From positions 124,001 through 188,000 of the forward strand of contig NZ_JAAZQK010000005.1 of assembly GCF_012275445.1 (NCBI RefSeq): 64,000 nt of DNA, read 5' to 3'. Below, one piece after another: positions 51,784 to 60,419 of this stretch. The position numbers were made by a program, and so were the translations under genes. The notes below the pieces were generated by a model, which saw nothing but the letters and a program-made list of their open reading frames with translations, was not told the DNA's origin and did not search any database. Numbering within the stretch: position 1 is the stretch's first letter; each line of letters opens with the position of its first letter. The DNA comes from Rhizobacter sp. SG703 (GTDB lineage: Bacteria; Pseudomonadota; Gammaproteobacteria; Burkholderiales; Burkholderiaceae_C).

Positions 51784-51955
51784 CGCATTCCCCTCGTGTT
51801 GCCGACGCCGACGATGGTAGCGGCGGGCCTGCCGACCCCCTCGACTGAAGGAAAAGCCCGCTGTCGTGCCAAGGCCGTTTGGGCTTATCGTGGGTGCGAC
51901 CGCTCGACCGGCCCGCATGGGGGGACGACACCATCGCGAAAGAGAGTCGTTGAAC

Positions 51956-53797
51956 ATGCTCACGGCGCAGGCCCGTTTCCGCCGACGCAGCCTGGCCTGG
52001 ATCGCCTGGGTCCTGCCGGCCGTCGGCCTGCTGGTGATCGGTTTCATGTGGGCTTTCGTGCTGCACGGGCTGCAAGCCGAGCGCACCCGGGTGATCGCCG
52101 ACGCCTACGCGAAGGCGCGCAACCTGACCCGCGCGTTCGAGGAGTACACCGAACGCGCACTGACGCAGGTCGACCAGATCAGCGGCTTCGTCGCCTACAG
52201 CGTCGAGCAGCCGGGGCGTGCGGTCGACCTGCCGGGCCTGTTGCGCCAGAGCCTCGCCCGCCAGCCCGGGTTGATCGCGCTGTATGTGACGGATGCCGCC
52301 GGCCGCGTGATTGCATCGACCGGGCAGGGCGTCGGGCTCAGCGTGGCCGATCGCGATCACTTCAAGGTGCATGCCGACGGCACGGCGCAGGGGCTCTACA
52401 TCAGCAAGCCGCTGGTCAGCCGCGTCAGCCAGGCCTGGACCATCCACCTGAGCCGGCGGCTGCAGACCGCGCAAGGCGCGTTCGCCGGCGTCGTGGTGGT
52501 GCTGACCGACCCGTCGTACTTCACCCGCTTCTACGACGAGCAGCAATTCGGCCGCCAGGGCGTCATCAGCTTCGTCGGGCTCGACTGGACGGTGCGGGCG
52601 CGGCGCTCCGGCGACCGCCTGTGGTTCGGCGAGACGGCCGGCAACAACTTCCTGGTCCACGAGCTGGCGCGCGCCCCCGAGGGCACCTACCGCGCGACCA
52701 GCCGGCTCGACGACGTGCCGCGCCTGCTCGCTTACAAGCAGCTCGCCGACCGGCCCTTCGTCGTGTTCACCGGGTTGGCCGAAGCAGAGGTGCTGGCCGA
52801 GCACGAGGCGCGCCGCGCCGCCGAGCTGGCGCTGGCCGCGGTGGCCAGCGCGGTGCTGCTGATCGTGTTCGGTGCGCTGAGCGTGCTGGTGCAGTGGCTG
52901 CGGCGCAGCGAGGTGCAACGCCACCTCGCCGACCGGCGGCTGCGCGAGGTCACCGACAACCTGCCGGCGCTGGTCGCCTACATCGACACCGCGCAGTGCT
53001 TCCAGTTCTGCAACGCGACCTTCCACCACTGGCTCGGGCTCGATCCGGCGGCCCAGGCCGGCCGGCCGATGGCCGAGGTGCTCGGCCCGGCGATGTACGA
53101 GGCGCGGCGCGGCGCGGTGGAGCGGGCGCTGGCCGGCGAGCGCGTCGAGTTCGACGTCGAGACGCCGGTGCACGGCGAGATCCGCTGCCTGCACAACGTC
53201 TACATCCCCGACCGTGCGCATGACGGCCGCATCCGCGGGCTGTACGCGCTCAGCAGCGACGTGTCGGCGCAGAAGTCGGTGGAGCGGCAGCTGTCGGCGC
53301 TGGCCCGCGTCGACGCGCTGACCGGGCTGCCGAACCGCCGCGCGCTGAACGAGCGGCTGCACGAGGCGCTGGCGCGTGCCGAGCGCAGCGGCGACCTGCT
53401 CGCGCTGATGTTCCTCGACGTCGACCGCTTCAAGGACATCAACGACCGGCTCGGCCATGGCATCGGCGACCGGGTGCTGAAGGAGTTCGCCGACCGGCTG
53501 CGCGGCAGCGTGCGGGCGACCGACACCGTCGCACGTCTGGCCGGCGACGAGTTCGTGATCGTGCTCGAAGGGCTGGGCACCGACGTCGAGCCGACCGCGG
53601 TGGCGCAGAAGATCGTCGCGCAGATGAACCGGCCGTTCGAGGTCGACGGCCACACGCTGCTGGTGACGACCAGCATCGGCGTCGCGTTCCACCGGCACGG
53701 CAACCTCGACCCGGCCGCGCTGCTGGCGCGGGCCGACGGCGCGCTCTATGCGGCGAAGACGGCCGGGCGCAACACCTTCCAGCTGTCGTTGCTGTAG
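51956..53797 (+). CDS. Membrane diguanylate cyclase with Cache-like and PAS domains, AGDEF
   Basis: Encodes 613 residues. Membrane segments at about 13-35 and 288-311 enclose a Cache-like sensor; a PAS domain (about 325-440) precedes the GGDEF domain. The active-site loop reads AGDEF (529-533), a variant found in active enzymes, with the I-site RATD five residues before. No EAL. ATG 51956 is preferred over 51866 because the first membrane segment then starts normally. Its TAG lies inside the hairpin 53794-53819. Confidence 0.9.
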   Translation: MLTAQARFRRRSLAWIAWVLPAVGLLVIGFMWAFVLHGLQAERTRVIADAYAKARNLTRAFEEYTERALTQVDQISGFVAYSVEQPGRAVDLPGLLRQSLARQPGLIALYVTDAAGRVIASTGQGVGLSVADRDHFKVHADGTAQGLYISKPLVSRVSQAWTIHLSRRLQTAQGAFAGVVVVLTDPSYFTRFYDEQQFGRQGVISFVGLDWTVRARRSGDRLWFGETAGNNFLVHELARAPEGTYRATSRLDDVPRLLAYKQLADRPFVVFTGLAEAEVLAEHEARRAAELALAAVASAVLLIVFGALSVLVQWLRRSEVQRHLADRRLREVTDNLPALVAYIDTAQCFQFCNATFHHWLGLDPAAQAGRPMAEVLGPAMYEARRGAVERALAGERVEFDVETPVHGEIRCLHNVYIPDRAHDGRIRGLYALSSDVSAQKSVERQLSALARVDALTGLPNRRALNERLHEALARAERSGDLLALMFLDVDRFKDINDRLGHGIGDRVLKEFADRLRGSVRATDTVARLAGDEFVIVLEGLGTDVEPTAVAQKIVAQMNRPFEVDGHTLLVTTSIGVAFHRHGNLDPAALLARADGALYAAKTAGRNTFQLSLL

Positions 53798-53819
53798 CCC
53801 GGATGCGAATCCGGGCTAC
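53794..53819. terminator. Perfect palindrome holding both convergent stop codons
   Basis: GTAGCCCGGAT (53794-53804) and ATCCGGGCTAC (53809-53819) pair perfectly around GCGA. The TAG of the diguanylate cyclase (53795-53797) lies in one arm and the TAG of the minus-strand WYL gene (53816-53818) in the other. Likely a bidirectional hairpin at both mRNA ends; no T-run follows. Confidence 0.75.
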
Positions 53820-54805
53820 GCGTAGCGTGCCGCGGCTTTCGCAAGCCTGGCCGCGATGGCCGTGGCCAGCGCCTTGTCGCCGGTCACGACGACGCTGTCG
53901 CCGTGGCGCAGGATGTCCATCGTCAGCTCGGTCGGGTCGCTGTACGGCACCTGCAGTTCGTAGCGGCCGTCGTCCAGCCAGCGCGCCTTCTGCTGCGGAT
54001 GCCATTCCTCGTTGGCGACCCACTGCGCCGCATCGGCCTGGAACACCAGCGTCGCCCATTTCAGCGTGCTGCCGGCGCCGCTGTAGATGCCGTAGCCGGC
54101 ATCGAGCTCGGCCTCGAGGTCCTTCACCGCGACATGGCGGGCCCGGGTGTCGAGCGGCCGTGCCTCCTGCACCGCATCGAGCGCGAAGCGGCGCAGGCCT
54201 TCGCTCGCATGGCACCAGGCGTCGAGGTACCAGGTGTTGCGGTAGTTCACCAGCCGCTGCGGCGAGACCTCGCGCTCGCTGGTGCTGCGGTCGGTGCGCT
54301 TGAAGTAGCGCAGCCAGATGCGCTTGCGCTGCACCAGCGCGCTGCCCAGCAGCTCGAAATGGCGGCTCGGCGTGCGGCGGCGCGCGGTGGCGATCATCTT
54401 GACGCGCCGCATCAGCTCGCGCGCCTCGCTCTCGTCGGCGCCCAGCATGCCCTGCAGCTTGTCGACCATCGGCTGCAGGTGGCGCGACAGCACGCCGTCG
54501 TCGTCGAGCCCGGCCATCAGCTGGTGCATCGTCAGCAGCGCATGGATCTCCTTCTCGCTGAACCAGACGCCCGGCAGCTCGTGGCGCGCGCCCGGCAGCG
54601 CGTGGGTGTCGGCATGCTCGAAGCGGTAGCCGTTCTCGAAACGGTCGTAGACGATCGGCGCGCTGAGCCGGTCGCGCAGGTACTGCAGGTCGCGCTTCAG
54701 CGTGGCCGGCGAGATGTCGAGCTCATCGAGCAGCGCATCGAAGCCGACGCAGCCGCGGCTGCGCAGCAGCAGTTCGATCTTGTAGAAGCGTTCGGTGCGG
54801 TCCAT
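53816..54805 (-). CDS. WYL-domain transcriptional regulator
   Basis: Encodes 329 residues. DeoR-like winged helix at 1-65 (FDALLDELDISPATLKRDLQYL), a WYL domain at about 150-215 (LVNYRNTWYLDAWCHASEGLRRF) that binds ligands or nucleic acids, and a C-terminal WCX-like region. This is the layout of PafBC/BrxR/CapW-type regulators. Two inverted operator copies lie 29-110 bp upstream of ATG 54805, between it and the divergent HNH-like gene. Likely an autorepressor also controlling that gene. Confidence 0.9.
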   Translation of the reverse strand: MDRTERFYKIELLLRSRGCVGFDALLDELDISPATLKRDLQYLRDRLSAPIVYDRFENGYRFEHADTHALPGARHELPGVWFSEKEIHALLTMHQLMAGLDDDGVLSRHLQPMVDKLQGMLGADESEARELMRRVKMIATARRRTPSRHFELLGSALVQRKRIWLRYFKRTDRSTSEREVSPQRLVNYRNTWYLDAWCHASEGLRRFALDAVQEARPLDTRARHVAVKDLEAELDAGYGIYSGAGSTLKWATLVFQADAAQWVANEEWHPQQKARWLDDGRYELQVPYSDPTELTMDILRHGDSVVVTGDKALATAIAARLAKAAARYA

Positions 54806-54833
54806 CGGCGGCGGGGGCGGTTAGCAGTCGGGT

Positions 54834-54850
54834 GGCTCACCAGATGAGCC
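54834..54850. promoter_or_regulatory. Operator-like dyad 1 (WYL/HNH intergenic)
   Basis: GGCTCACCAGATGAGCC: arms GGCTCA/TGAGCC around 5 bp. It is the exact reverse complement of the copy at 54899-54915. Confidence 0.8.
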
Positions 54851-54898
54851 AGCCGCGCGAGCATACCTGGATGTCTTTTCGGGGCCACGCGACCCGGT

Positions 54899-54915
54899 GG
54901 CTCATCTGGTGAGCC
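54899..54915. promoter_or_regulatory. Operator-like dyad 2 (WYL/HNH intergenic)
   Basis: GGCTCATCTGGTGAGCC, extended by GGT and ACC to a 23-bp dyad (54896-54918). Centre is 65 bp from dyad 1, about six helical turns. Confidence 0.82.
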
Positions 54916-54976
54916 ACCCGGCCGCAACACTTCGCTCCATTGCTGCATCGCGCAGCGGAACCCACGGAGCCGAACG

Positions 54977-56149
54977 ATGACGCTTTCACTGCCGACCCCC
55001 GCCCTGCCGTCCCCCGCGCTGCCGAACAGCCTGACTGCGCACGAGCACATCGGCTTCGAACTGGGCTGGGACTACGGCCACTACGCCGTCGTGCCGCCGG
55101 CGCCGTATGCCAACGAACCTTCGCCGCTGCGCAATGGCTGGTTGTCCGGCCAGGCCGCGTTCGGCACGCGCACGCTGCAGGCCACACCGCAGGTGCGCAA
55201 GTGGCTGCAGCTGCGGCTGCATGCCTGGCTGCGCGGCCGCAGCGTCGAGCTGGTGCAGGTGACGCCGCACTACCTGCAGCAGATCGACGTGAGCCACTGC
55301 CCGGTGACTCGCCAGCCGCTGTCGTCCGACACGTCCGACGGCACCGAGTCGACCGAAACATCGATGTTGGCGACCGCATCGGTCGACCGCGTGCGCAGCG
55401 ATGCCGGCTATGCCGCCGGCAACCTGGTGGTGATGAGCACCAAGGCCAACCATGCGAAGGCGGCGCACGGGTATCGCGATGCGCTGCAGTTCGTCAAGCT
55501 GATCGAAGGCGGGCCGCTCGGCGGGCTCAACGGGCTGACGGCCGAGCAGTGGTCGCGCGTCGCGGTGCTGTGCAGCTTCGTCGAGCCGCTGACGCATGAA
55601 GAAGCCAGCGCGTTGCCGCTGCTGGTGCTGCCGCCGAACCGGCTGCGGCTGTTCAACCCGGTGCAGGCGCTGCAGGCCTTCATCAGCCAGCAGCTCACCG
55701 CGCCGGGCTGGAGCCACCGCATGACGCGGCTCGAAGACCTGCTGCCGGGCAAGCTGCTGCGGCGCGCGTTCCAGACCTTCTTCCATGCGCTGCTGCCGCG
55801 CGTGCTCGAGGCCGGCCGCAACAGCACGCCACAGGCGTTGCGCTGGGCGATCGAAGACGCCTGGCGGCAGCCGCTGGTGCAGCAGCGCTGGACGCTGTTC
55901 GCGCGCCAGCTGACGGCGGCGCAGTGCGAAGCGCTGGTGCAACGGGCGAGCGCCCGCCAGCTCGGCACGGTGCGCATCGAATGCGTCAGCGACGAACAGG
56001 CCATCGACGGCTGGCAGATCGATTCGCGCGGCTACGTGCCGCATGCGGTGCTGATGCGCCGCAGTGCCGGCGGCGTGCCGCGCCGGCTGCGGCCCGACGC
56101 ATTCCCGCCGGCCGGCGACCCGCGCCAGGCGAGCCTGCCGCTGCAGTGA
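54977..56149 (+). CDS. HNH-like protein of unknown function
   Basis: Encodes 390 residues. The segment SHCPVTRQPL (106-115), ASVDRVRSDAGYAAGNLVVM (134-153) and KANHAK (156-161) fits the diverged HNH type in which Asp replaces the first His (as in SLDRIDxxxGYxxGN proteins). The rest, about 230 C-terminal residues, is unrecognised. GGAG precedes ATG 54977. It is divergent from the WYL regulator across two operator-like dyads. A DNA- or RNA-nuclease role in defence is possible but unproven; catalytic competence is uncertain. Confidence 0.62.
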   Translation: MTLSLPTPALPSPALPNSLTAHEHIGFELGWDYGHYAVVPPAPYANEPSPLRNGWLSGQAAFGTRTLQATPQVRKWLQLRLHAWLRGRSVELVQVTPHYLQQIDVSHCPVTRQPLSSDTSDGTESTETSMLATASVDRVRSDAGYAAGNLVVMSTKANHAKAAHGYRDALQFVKLIEGGPLGGLNGLTAEQWSRVAVLCSFVEPLTHEEASALPLLVLPPNRLRLFNPVQALQAFISQQLTAPGWSHRMTRLEDLLPGKLLRRAFQTFFHALLPRVLEAGRNSTPQALRWAIEDAWRQPLVQQRWTLFARQLTAAQCEALVQRASARQLGTVRIECVSDEQAIDGWQIDSRGYVPHAVLMRRSAGGVPRRLRPDAFPPAGDPRQASLPLQ

Positions 56150-56233
56150 GCTGCACGGGGCGTGGGGACGGGTTCTCGGGGAGGAAGCGGAGCGCCGCCG
56201 GGGTGGGCGGGAAGCGCAGGGAGCACGGCGGTC

Positions 56234-56251
56234 TGTAAAAGGTGCTTTACA
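56234..56251. promoter_or_regulatory. Dyad TGTAAA-N6-TTTACA upstream of the membrane protein gene
   Basis: TGTAAAAGGTGCTTTACA forms a perfect 6-bp inverted repeat around 6 bp; a further TTTACA half-site is at 56291-56296. Likely operator for the XRE regulator encoded downstream. Confidence 0.6.
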
Positions 56252-56306
56252 TCGACGGACCTCGGTCCTAAGATGGCATGGAAAGCAACCTTTACATGGC
56301 CAGCCG

Positions 56307-56702
56307 ATGATGAAATGCTTCTCGCCCATCCCCCGCCGCTATCTGATCGAGCTCGGTGCCGCGATGCTGGTCTACGCGCTGGTGCTGTGCCTGTCGATCT
56401 TCCTGCTGAAGACCGGCTACTTCGACGGCCCGTTCGCGACGCTGGTGGCCTTGCTGCCGACGCTGCCGTGCATCGCCGCCTGCTGGGCGGTCCTGCGGCA
56501 GTTCCGCCGGCTCGACGAACTGCAGATGCGCGTGCAGCTCGAAGCGCTCGGCTTCGCGTTCGCCGGCACCGCGCTGCTGAGCTTCAGCTACGGCTTTCTC
56601 GAAGGGGTCGGCTGGCGGCCGCTGTCGATGTTCACCGTGTGGCCGGTGATGGCGGTGCTGTGGGTGGTCGGCGGCGTGATCGCTGCACGGCGCTACCGGT
56701 AG
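56307..56702 (+). CDS. Four-segment integral membrane protein
   Basis: Encodes 131 residues with four hydrophobic segments (about 12-33, 40-60, 75-95, 105-126). Short family found next to a small XRE regulator. ATG 56307 has an immediate second ATG (56310). The function is unknown; membrane sensor or anchor for the adjacent regulator is a guess. Followed 38 bp later by the XRE gene. Confidence 0.78.
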   Translation: MMKCFSPIPRRYLIELGAAMLVYALVLCLSIFLLKTGYFDGPFATLVALLPTLPCIAACWAVLRQFRRLDELQMRVQLEALGFAFAGTALLSFSYGFLEGVGWRPLSMFTVWPVMAVLWVVGGVIAARRYR

Positions 56703-56707
56703 GAACG

Positions 56708-56751
56708 GGTAAGAAACCGGTAAGAACAGGCGAAGAACAATTGAAGAACCA
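56708..56751. repeat. 11-bp tandem repeat (4 units) spanning the XRE start
   Basis: GGTAAGAAACC, GGTAAGAACAG, GCGAAGAACAA and TTGAAGAACCA follow each other without gaps. The TTG start codon of the XRE gene is the first triplet of unit 4. The 11-bp period is close to one helical turn. Confidence 0.7.
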
Positions 56752-56932
56752 CCTGAAGGCACTGCGCGCCGAGCGGGGCTGGTCGCAGACCGAGCTGGCC
56801 GAGCGGCTGCAGGTGTCGCGCCAGACGGTCAATGCAATCGAGAACGAGCGCTACGACCCGAGCCTGCCGCTGGCCTTCCGGATCGCCCGCACCTTCGGCG
56901 TGCCGATCGAGGACATCTTCGAAGCGCCGTGA
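56741..56932 (+). CDS. Small XRE-family transcriptional regulator
   Basis: Encodes 63 residues from TTG 56741, giving LKNHLKALRAERGWSQTELAERLQVSRQTVNAIENERYDPSLPLAFRI (split in family blocks); the helix-turn-helix covers about 13-40. No ATG or GTG is available in frame and no clear Shine-Dalgarno exists, so translation may depend on the tandem repeat region. Pairs with the membrane protein. Regulated genes unknown. Confidence 0.88.
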   Translation: MKNHLKALRAERGWSQTELAERLQVSRQTVNAIENERYDPSLPLAFRIARTFGVPIEDIFEAP

Positions 56933-56950
56933 ACCGACCCCTGAAAACTC

Positions 56951-56966
56951 AATCAATCGTTTGATT
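56951..56966. promoter_or_regulatory. TetR-type operator AATCAA-N4-TTGATT
   Basis: AATCAATCGTTTGATT has perfect 6-bp arms around 4 bp. It lies 21 bp before ATG 56987 of the TetR gene and is AT-rich, so it probably overlaps its promoter; autorepression is likely. Confidence 0.72.
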
Positions 56967-56986
56967 TATTTGATAGAGTGCCGGCC

Positions 56987-57733
56987 ATGTCGGCCCGCCC
57001 CCCTGAAACCGCCCGTGACACCCCGCGCGCACCGCGCAGCGATGGCGAGCAGTCGCGCATGCGCCTGCTGCTGGCCGGGCTGCGGCTGTTCGCGCAGCAC
57101 GGCTACAACAAGACCTCCACCCGCGAGATCGCCGAGGCGGCGCAGGTCAACATCGCCGCCATCAGCTACTACTTCGGCGACAAGGCAGGGCTGTACCGCG
57201 CGGTGTTCGCCGGCCCGCTCAGCACGCCGCACGACGACATCGCCCGCTACGACGACCCGGCGATGACGCTGCCCGACGCGCTGCACGGCCTGTATGCCGG
57301 CTTCATCGAGCCGCTGAAGCATGGCGACATGACGCAGCAGTGCATGCGGCTGCATGTGCGCGAGATGCTGGAGCCGACCGGTGTGTGGCAGGACGAGATC
57401 GTCAACGGCATCAAGCCGCGCCATGAGGCGCTGGTCGCGTTGCTGGCGCGACACCTCGGGCTGCGCCGCGCCGACGACGAGCTGCACCGGCTGGCGATCT
57501 GCATCGCGGCGCTCGGCGTGCACCTGCAGATCGCGCAGGACGTGACTGACGCGCTGGCGCCGCGCCTGAACAGCCACCCGCGCGCGCTCGACCTGTGGTC
57601 CGAGCGGCTGGTGACGTATGCGCTGGCGATGGTCGGTGCCGAAGGGGCGCGCCGCGCGGCGCTGAAGCGGGCAGGCCGGAGAGCAGACAAGAAAGCAGAC
57701 AAGACAGCAGACAAGAGAGAGGACAGGACATGA
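56987..57733 (+). CDS. TetR-family regulator of the efflux operon
   Basis: Encodes 248 residues. TetR helix-turn-helix at about 25-70 (RLFAQHGYNKTSTREIAEAAQ, NIAAISYYFGDKAGLYRAVF) and a ligand domain of the CerR/DUF1956 type. The C-terminus ADKKADKTADKRE is low complexity and encoded by three 12-bp repeats. ATG 56987 is chosen over GTG 56978. Its TGA overlaps the next ATG by 4 nt, so it is the first gene of the efflux operon. Likely represses it until drugs bind. Confidence 0.88.
   Translation: MSARPPETARDTPRAPRSDGEQSRMRLLLAGLRLFAQHGYNKTSTREIAEAAQVNIAAISYYFGDKAGLYRAVFAGPLSTPHDDIARYDDPAMTLPDALHGLYAGFIEPLKHGDMTQQCMRLHVREMLEPTGVWQDEIVNGIKPRHEALVALLARHLGLRRADDELHRLAICIAALGVHLQIAQDVTDALAPRLNSHPRALDLWSERLVTYALAMVGAEGARRAALKRAGRRADKKADKTADKREDRT
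57682..57717. repeat. 12-bp tandem repeat at the 3' end of tetR
   Basis: AGCAGACAAGAA, AGCAGACAAGAC and AGCAGACAAGAG follow in tandem, in frame, encoding Ala-Asp-Lys-containing units. A fourth partial unit follows. Slippage-prone: length changes stay in frame. Confidence 0.8.
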
Positions 57734-59190
57734 CGACACCGACCCGCCGCGCGCTGCTGGCCGCCACGCTGGCCACCGCGGCCGCCCTGGCCGGCTGCGC
57801 GAGCGCGCCGCCCGAGCCGGCCGCCGACCCCGCCCTGCTGCCGGCGCAGTGGTACGCCCCGCTGCCGCACAACGGTCGCCTCGCCGACCTGAGCGGCTGG
57901 TGGCAGCAGTTCGACGACCCGGTGTTGTCGCAGCTGATCGACGCCGCGCAGGCCGTCAGCCCGACGCTGGCGAGCGCGCGCTCGCGCGTTGCGCAATCGC
58001 AGGCCACGCGCACCGGCGCCGGCGCGGCGCTGCTGCCGACGCTCGATGCCAGCGCCAGCGCATCGCGCGGCCGCAGCGATTTCGTCACGCCGCTGTCCAC
58101 CACCACGTCGGCAGGCCTGCAGACCGCGTGGGAGATCGACGTGTTCGGCGCCGGCCGGGCCGGCCGCGATGCGGCGCAGTACCGGCTCGAAGGCGCCGAA
58201 GCGTCGTGGCACGACGCCCGCGTGTCGGTCGCCGCCGAGACCGCGAACGCCTACCTCGGGCTGCGCGCCTGCGAGGCGCAGCTGGTGCAGACCGAGGCCG
58301 ACGCCGGCTCGCGCGCCGAGACCGCGCGCCTGACCGGGCTCAGCGCGCAGGCCGGCTTCGAGCCGCCGGCCACCGCGGCTTTGTCTCGCGCCAGTGCCGC
58401 GCAGGGCGCGAGCCTGCTGACCGCGCAGCGCGCGCAGTGCGACATCGCCGTCAAGGGCCTGGTCGCGCTGACGGCGATCGACGAGCCCACGCTGCGCGCG
58501 ACGCTGGCCGCCGGCACCGCCCGCATCCCGCAGCCGGCCGAGCTGGCGATCGACAGCGTGCCGGCCGAGGTGCTGAACCAGCGGCCCGATGTGTTCAACG
58601 CGGCGCGCGAACTCGGCGCGGCCAGCGCCGAGGTGTCGCAGGCCCGTGCGAAGCGCTTGCCGCGCGTCACGCTGGCCGGGTCGATTTCGCGGCTCCGCGT
58701 CGACACCGGCGACGCCGCGCAGAGCGGCACCGTCTGGTCGGTCGGGCCGCTGGCGGTCACGCTGCCGATCTTCGACGCCGGCGTGCGCCGTGCCAATGTC
58801 GACGCCGCCCGCGCCCGCTACGACGAGGCCGCGTCGCTGTACCGCGCGAAGCTGCGCACCGCGGTGCAGGAGGTCGAGCAGGCGCTGGTGCAGCTCGACA
58901 GCAGCGCGGCGCGCAACGAGAACGCCCGCATCGCCGACGAAGGCTTCGAGCAATCGTTTCGCGCCACCGAGGCCCGCTTCAAGGGCGGCCTGGCCAGCCT
59001 GTTCGAGCTGGAAGACGCCCGCCGCAGCGCGGTGCAGGCGCACGGCACGCTGATCGACCTGCAGCGCGAACGCGTCGCGGCCTGGATCACGCTGTACCGC
59101 GCGCTCGGTGGCGGCTGGCGCACCGGCACGCCGGTGGCCGATGCCGCCGCGGCCGGCAACCCCTCGGGCCCGACGAAGGCCACCCCCTGA
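57730..59190 (+). CDS. Outer-membrane efflux lipoprotein (OprM/NodT family)
   Basis: Encodes 486 residues. Lipobox LAGCAS (C23). Two repeats of the TolC-like coiled-coil barrel contain SWWQQFDDPVLSQLIDAA and YLGLRACEAQLV, and the second half has PAEVLNQRPDVFNAAREL. It forms the outer-membrane duct for the RND pump. Overlaps tetR by 4 nt; the adaptor gene starts 43 bp later. Confidence 0.93.
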   Translation: MTTPTRRALLAATLATAAALAGCASAPPEPAADPALLPAQWYAPLPHNGRLADLSGWWQQFDDPVLSQLIDAAQAVSPTLASARSRVAQSQATRTGAGAALLPTLDASASASRGRSDFVTPLSTTTSAGLQTAWEIDVFGAGRAGRDAAQYRLEGAEASWHDARVSVAAETANAYLGLRACEAQLVQTEADAGSRAETARLTGLSAQAGFEPPATAALSRASAAQGASLLTAQRAQCDIAVKGLVALTAIDEPTLRATLAAGTARIPQPAELAIDSVPAEVLNQRPDVFNAARELGAASAEVSQARAKRLPRVTLAGSISRLRVDTGDAAQSGTVWSVGPLAVTLPIFDAGVRRANVDAARARYDEAASLYRAKLRTAVQEVEQALVQLDSSAARNENARIADEGFEQSFRATEARFKGGLASLFELEDARRSAVQAHGTLIDLQRERVAAWITLYRALGGGWRTGTPVADAAAAGNPSGPTKATP

Positions 59191-59233
59191 ACACGGTCCA
59201 CACGACCCACACGATCCACCGATCAAGCCCACC

Positions 59234-60385
59234 ATGACCCCACGACTGAAGCCCCTGCTGCTGTCCCTCGCCGCCGCCGGCGTGCTGGCCGCGCTGCTCG
59301 CCGTCTCGGTGACGAGCACCGTGCGCGCCGCCGACGACAAGAAGCCCGCCGCCGCGAAAGCCGCGCTGACCGTCACCGTGACGCAGCTGCAGCCGGCCAG
59401 CCTGCCGACGCTGCTGGCCGCCAACGGCAGCATCGCCCCCTGGCAGGAGGCGATCGTCGGCACCGAAGCCAACGGCCTGCGCCTGGCCGACGTGAAGGTG
59501 AACGTCGGCGACGTGGTCAAGCGCGGCCAGGTGCTCGCGACCTTTGCGTCCGACACCATCCACGCCGACCTCGCGCAGACCCGTGCCGCGGTGGCCGAAG
59601 CCGAGGCGACGGCCGCCGAGGCGGCCGCGAATGCGCAGCGCGCGCGCGACCTGCAGCCCACCGGCGCGCTGAGCGCGCAGCAGACCACGCAGTACCTGAC
59701 CGCCGAGCGCACCGCGCAGGCCCGGCTCGAAGCCCAGCGCGCTGCCGCCAAGGTGCAGCAGCTGCGGCTGCAGCAGACCCAGGTGCTGGCGCCCGACAAC
59801 GGCGTGATCTCGTCGCGCAGCGCCACCGTCGGCGCGGTGCTGCCGGCCGGCCAGGAGCTGTTCCGGCTGATCCGCGGCGGCCGGCTCGAATGGCGCGCCG
59901 AGGTGCCGTCGTCCGAGATCGGGCCGCTGAAGCCCGGCATGGCGGTGCGCGTGCTGCCGGCCAGCGGCGAGCCGGTGACCGGCAAGCTGCGCATCGTCGC
60001 GCCGACCGTCGACGCGCAGACGCGCAACGGCATCGTCTACGTCGACCTGCCGGGCGGCAGCAGCACCGCGAAGGCCGGCATGTTCGCGCGCGGCGAGTTC
60101 GAGATCGGCTCGCAGCAGGGCATGACGCTGCCGCAGAGCGCGGTGCTGCTGCGCGAAGGCTTCAGCTACGTGCTGCGCGTCGGCGCCGACAACAAGGTCA
60201 CGCTGGTCAAGGTGAAGGTCGGCCAGCGGGTGGGCGATCGCATCCAGATCCTCGGCGGCGTGCAGCCGGCCGACCGCGTCGTCGCCACCGGCGGCGGCTT
60301 CCTGGGCGACGGCGACACGGTGCACGTGGTCGACGCGCTGCCGGTGCCGGCCGCCGCCTCTGCCGCCGCCACGGCCTCGCGCTGA
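59234..60385 (+). CDS. RND periplasmic adaptor (membrane fusion protein)
   Basis: Encodes 383 residues with an N-terminal signal/anchor (about 8-32). HlyD-like order: beta-barrel and lipoyl halves flanking an alpha-hairpin (about 112-170) rich in Ala/Glu/Gln; GSIAPWQEAIVGTEANGL and VLAPDNGVISSRSATVGAVL are the lipoyl signatures. It links the RND pump to the outer-membrane duct. No lipobox. Confidence 0.92.
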   Translation: MTPRLKPLLLSLAAAGVLAALLAVSVTSTVRAADDKKPAAAKAALTVTVTQLQPASLPTLLAANGSIAPWQEAIVGTEANGLRLADVKVNVGDVVKRGQVLATFASDTIHADLAQTRAAVAEAEATAAEAAANAQRARDLQPTGALSAQQTTQYLTAERTAQARLEAQRAAAKVQQLRLQQTQVLAPDNGVISSRSATVGAVLPAGQELFRLIRGGRLEWRAEVPSSEIGPLKPGMAVRVLPASGEPVTGKLRIVAPTVDAQTRNGIVYVDLPGGSSTAKAGMFARGEFEIGSQQGMTLPQSAVLLREGFSYVLRVGADNKVTLVKVKVGQRVGDRIQILGGVQPADRVVATGGGFLGDGDTVHVVDALPVPAAASAAATASR

Positions 60386-60419
60386 GCGCGCGCCGGCAAC
60401 TGCTGAAGGACGACGCCCC

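Noticed and set aside
57682-57717. CRISPR-like array
   Set aside because: Units are 12 bp without spacers and lie inside a coding sequence; simple tandem repeat.
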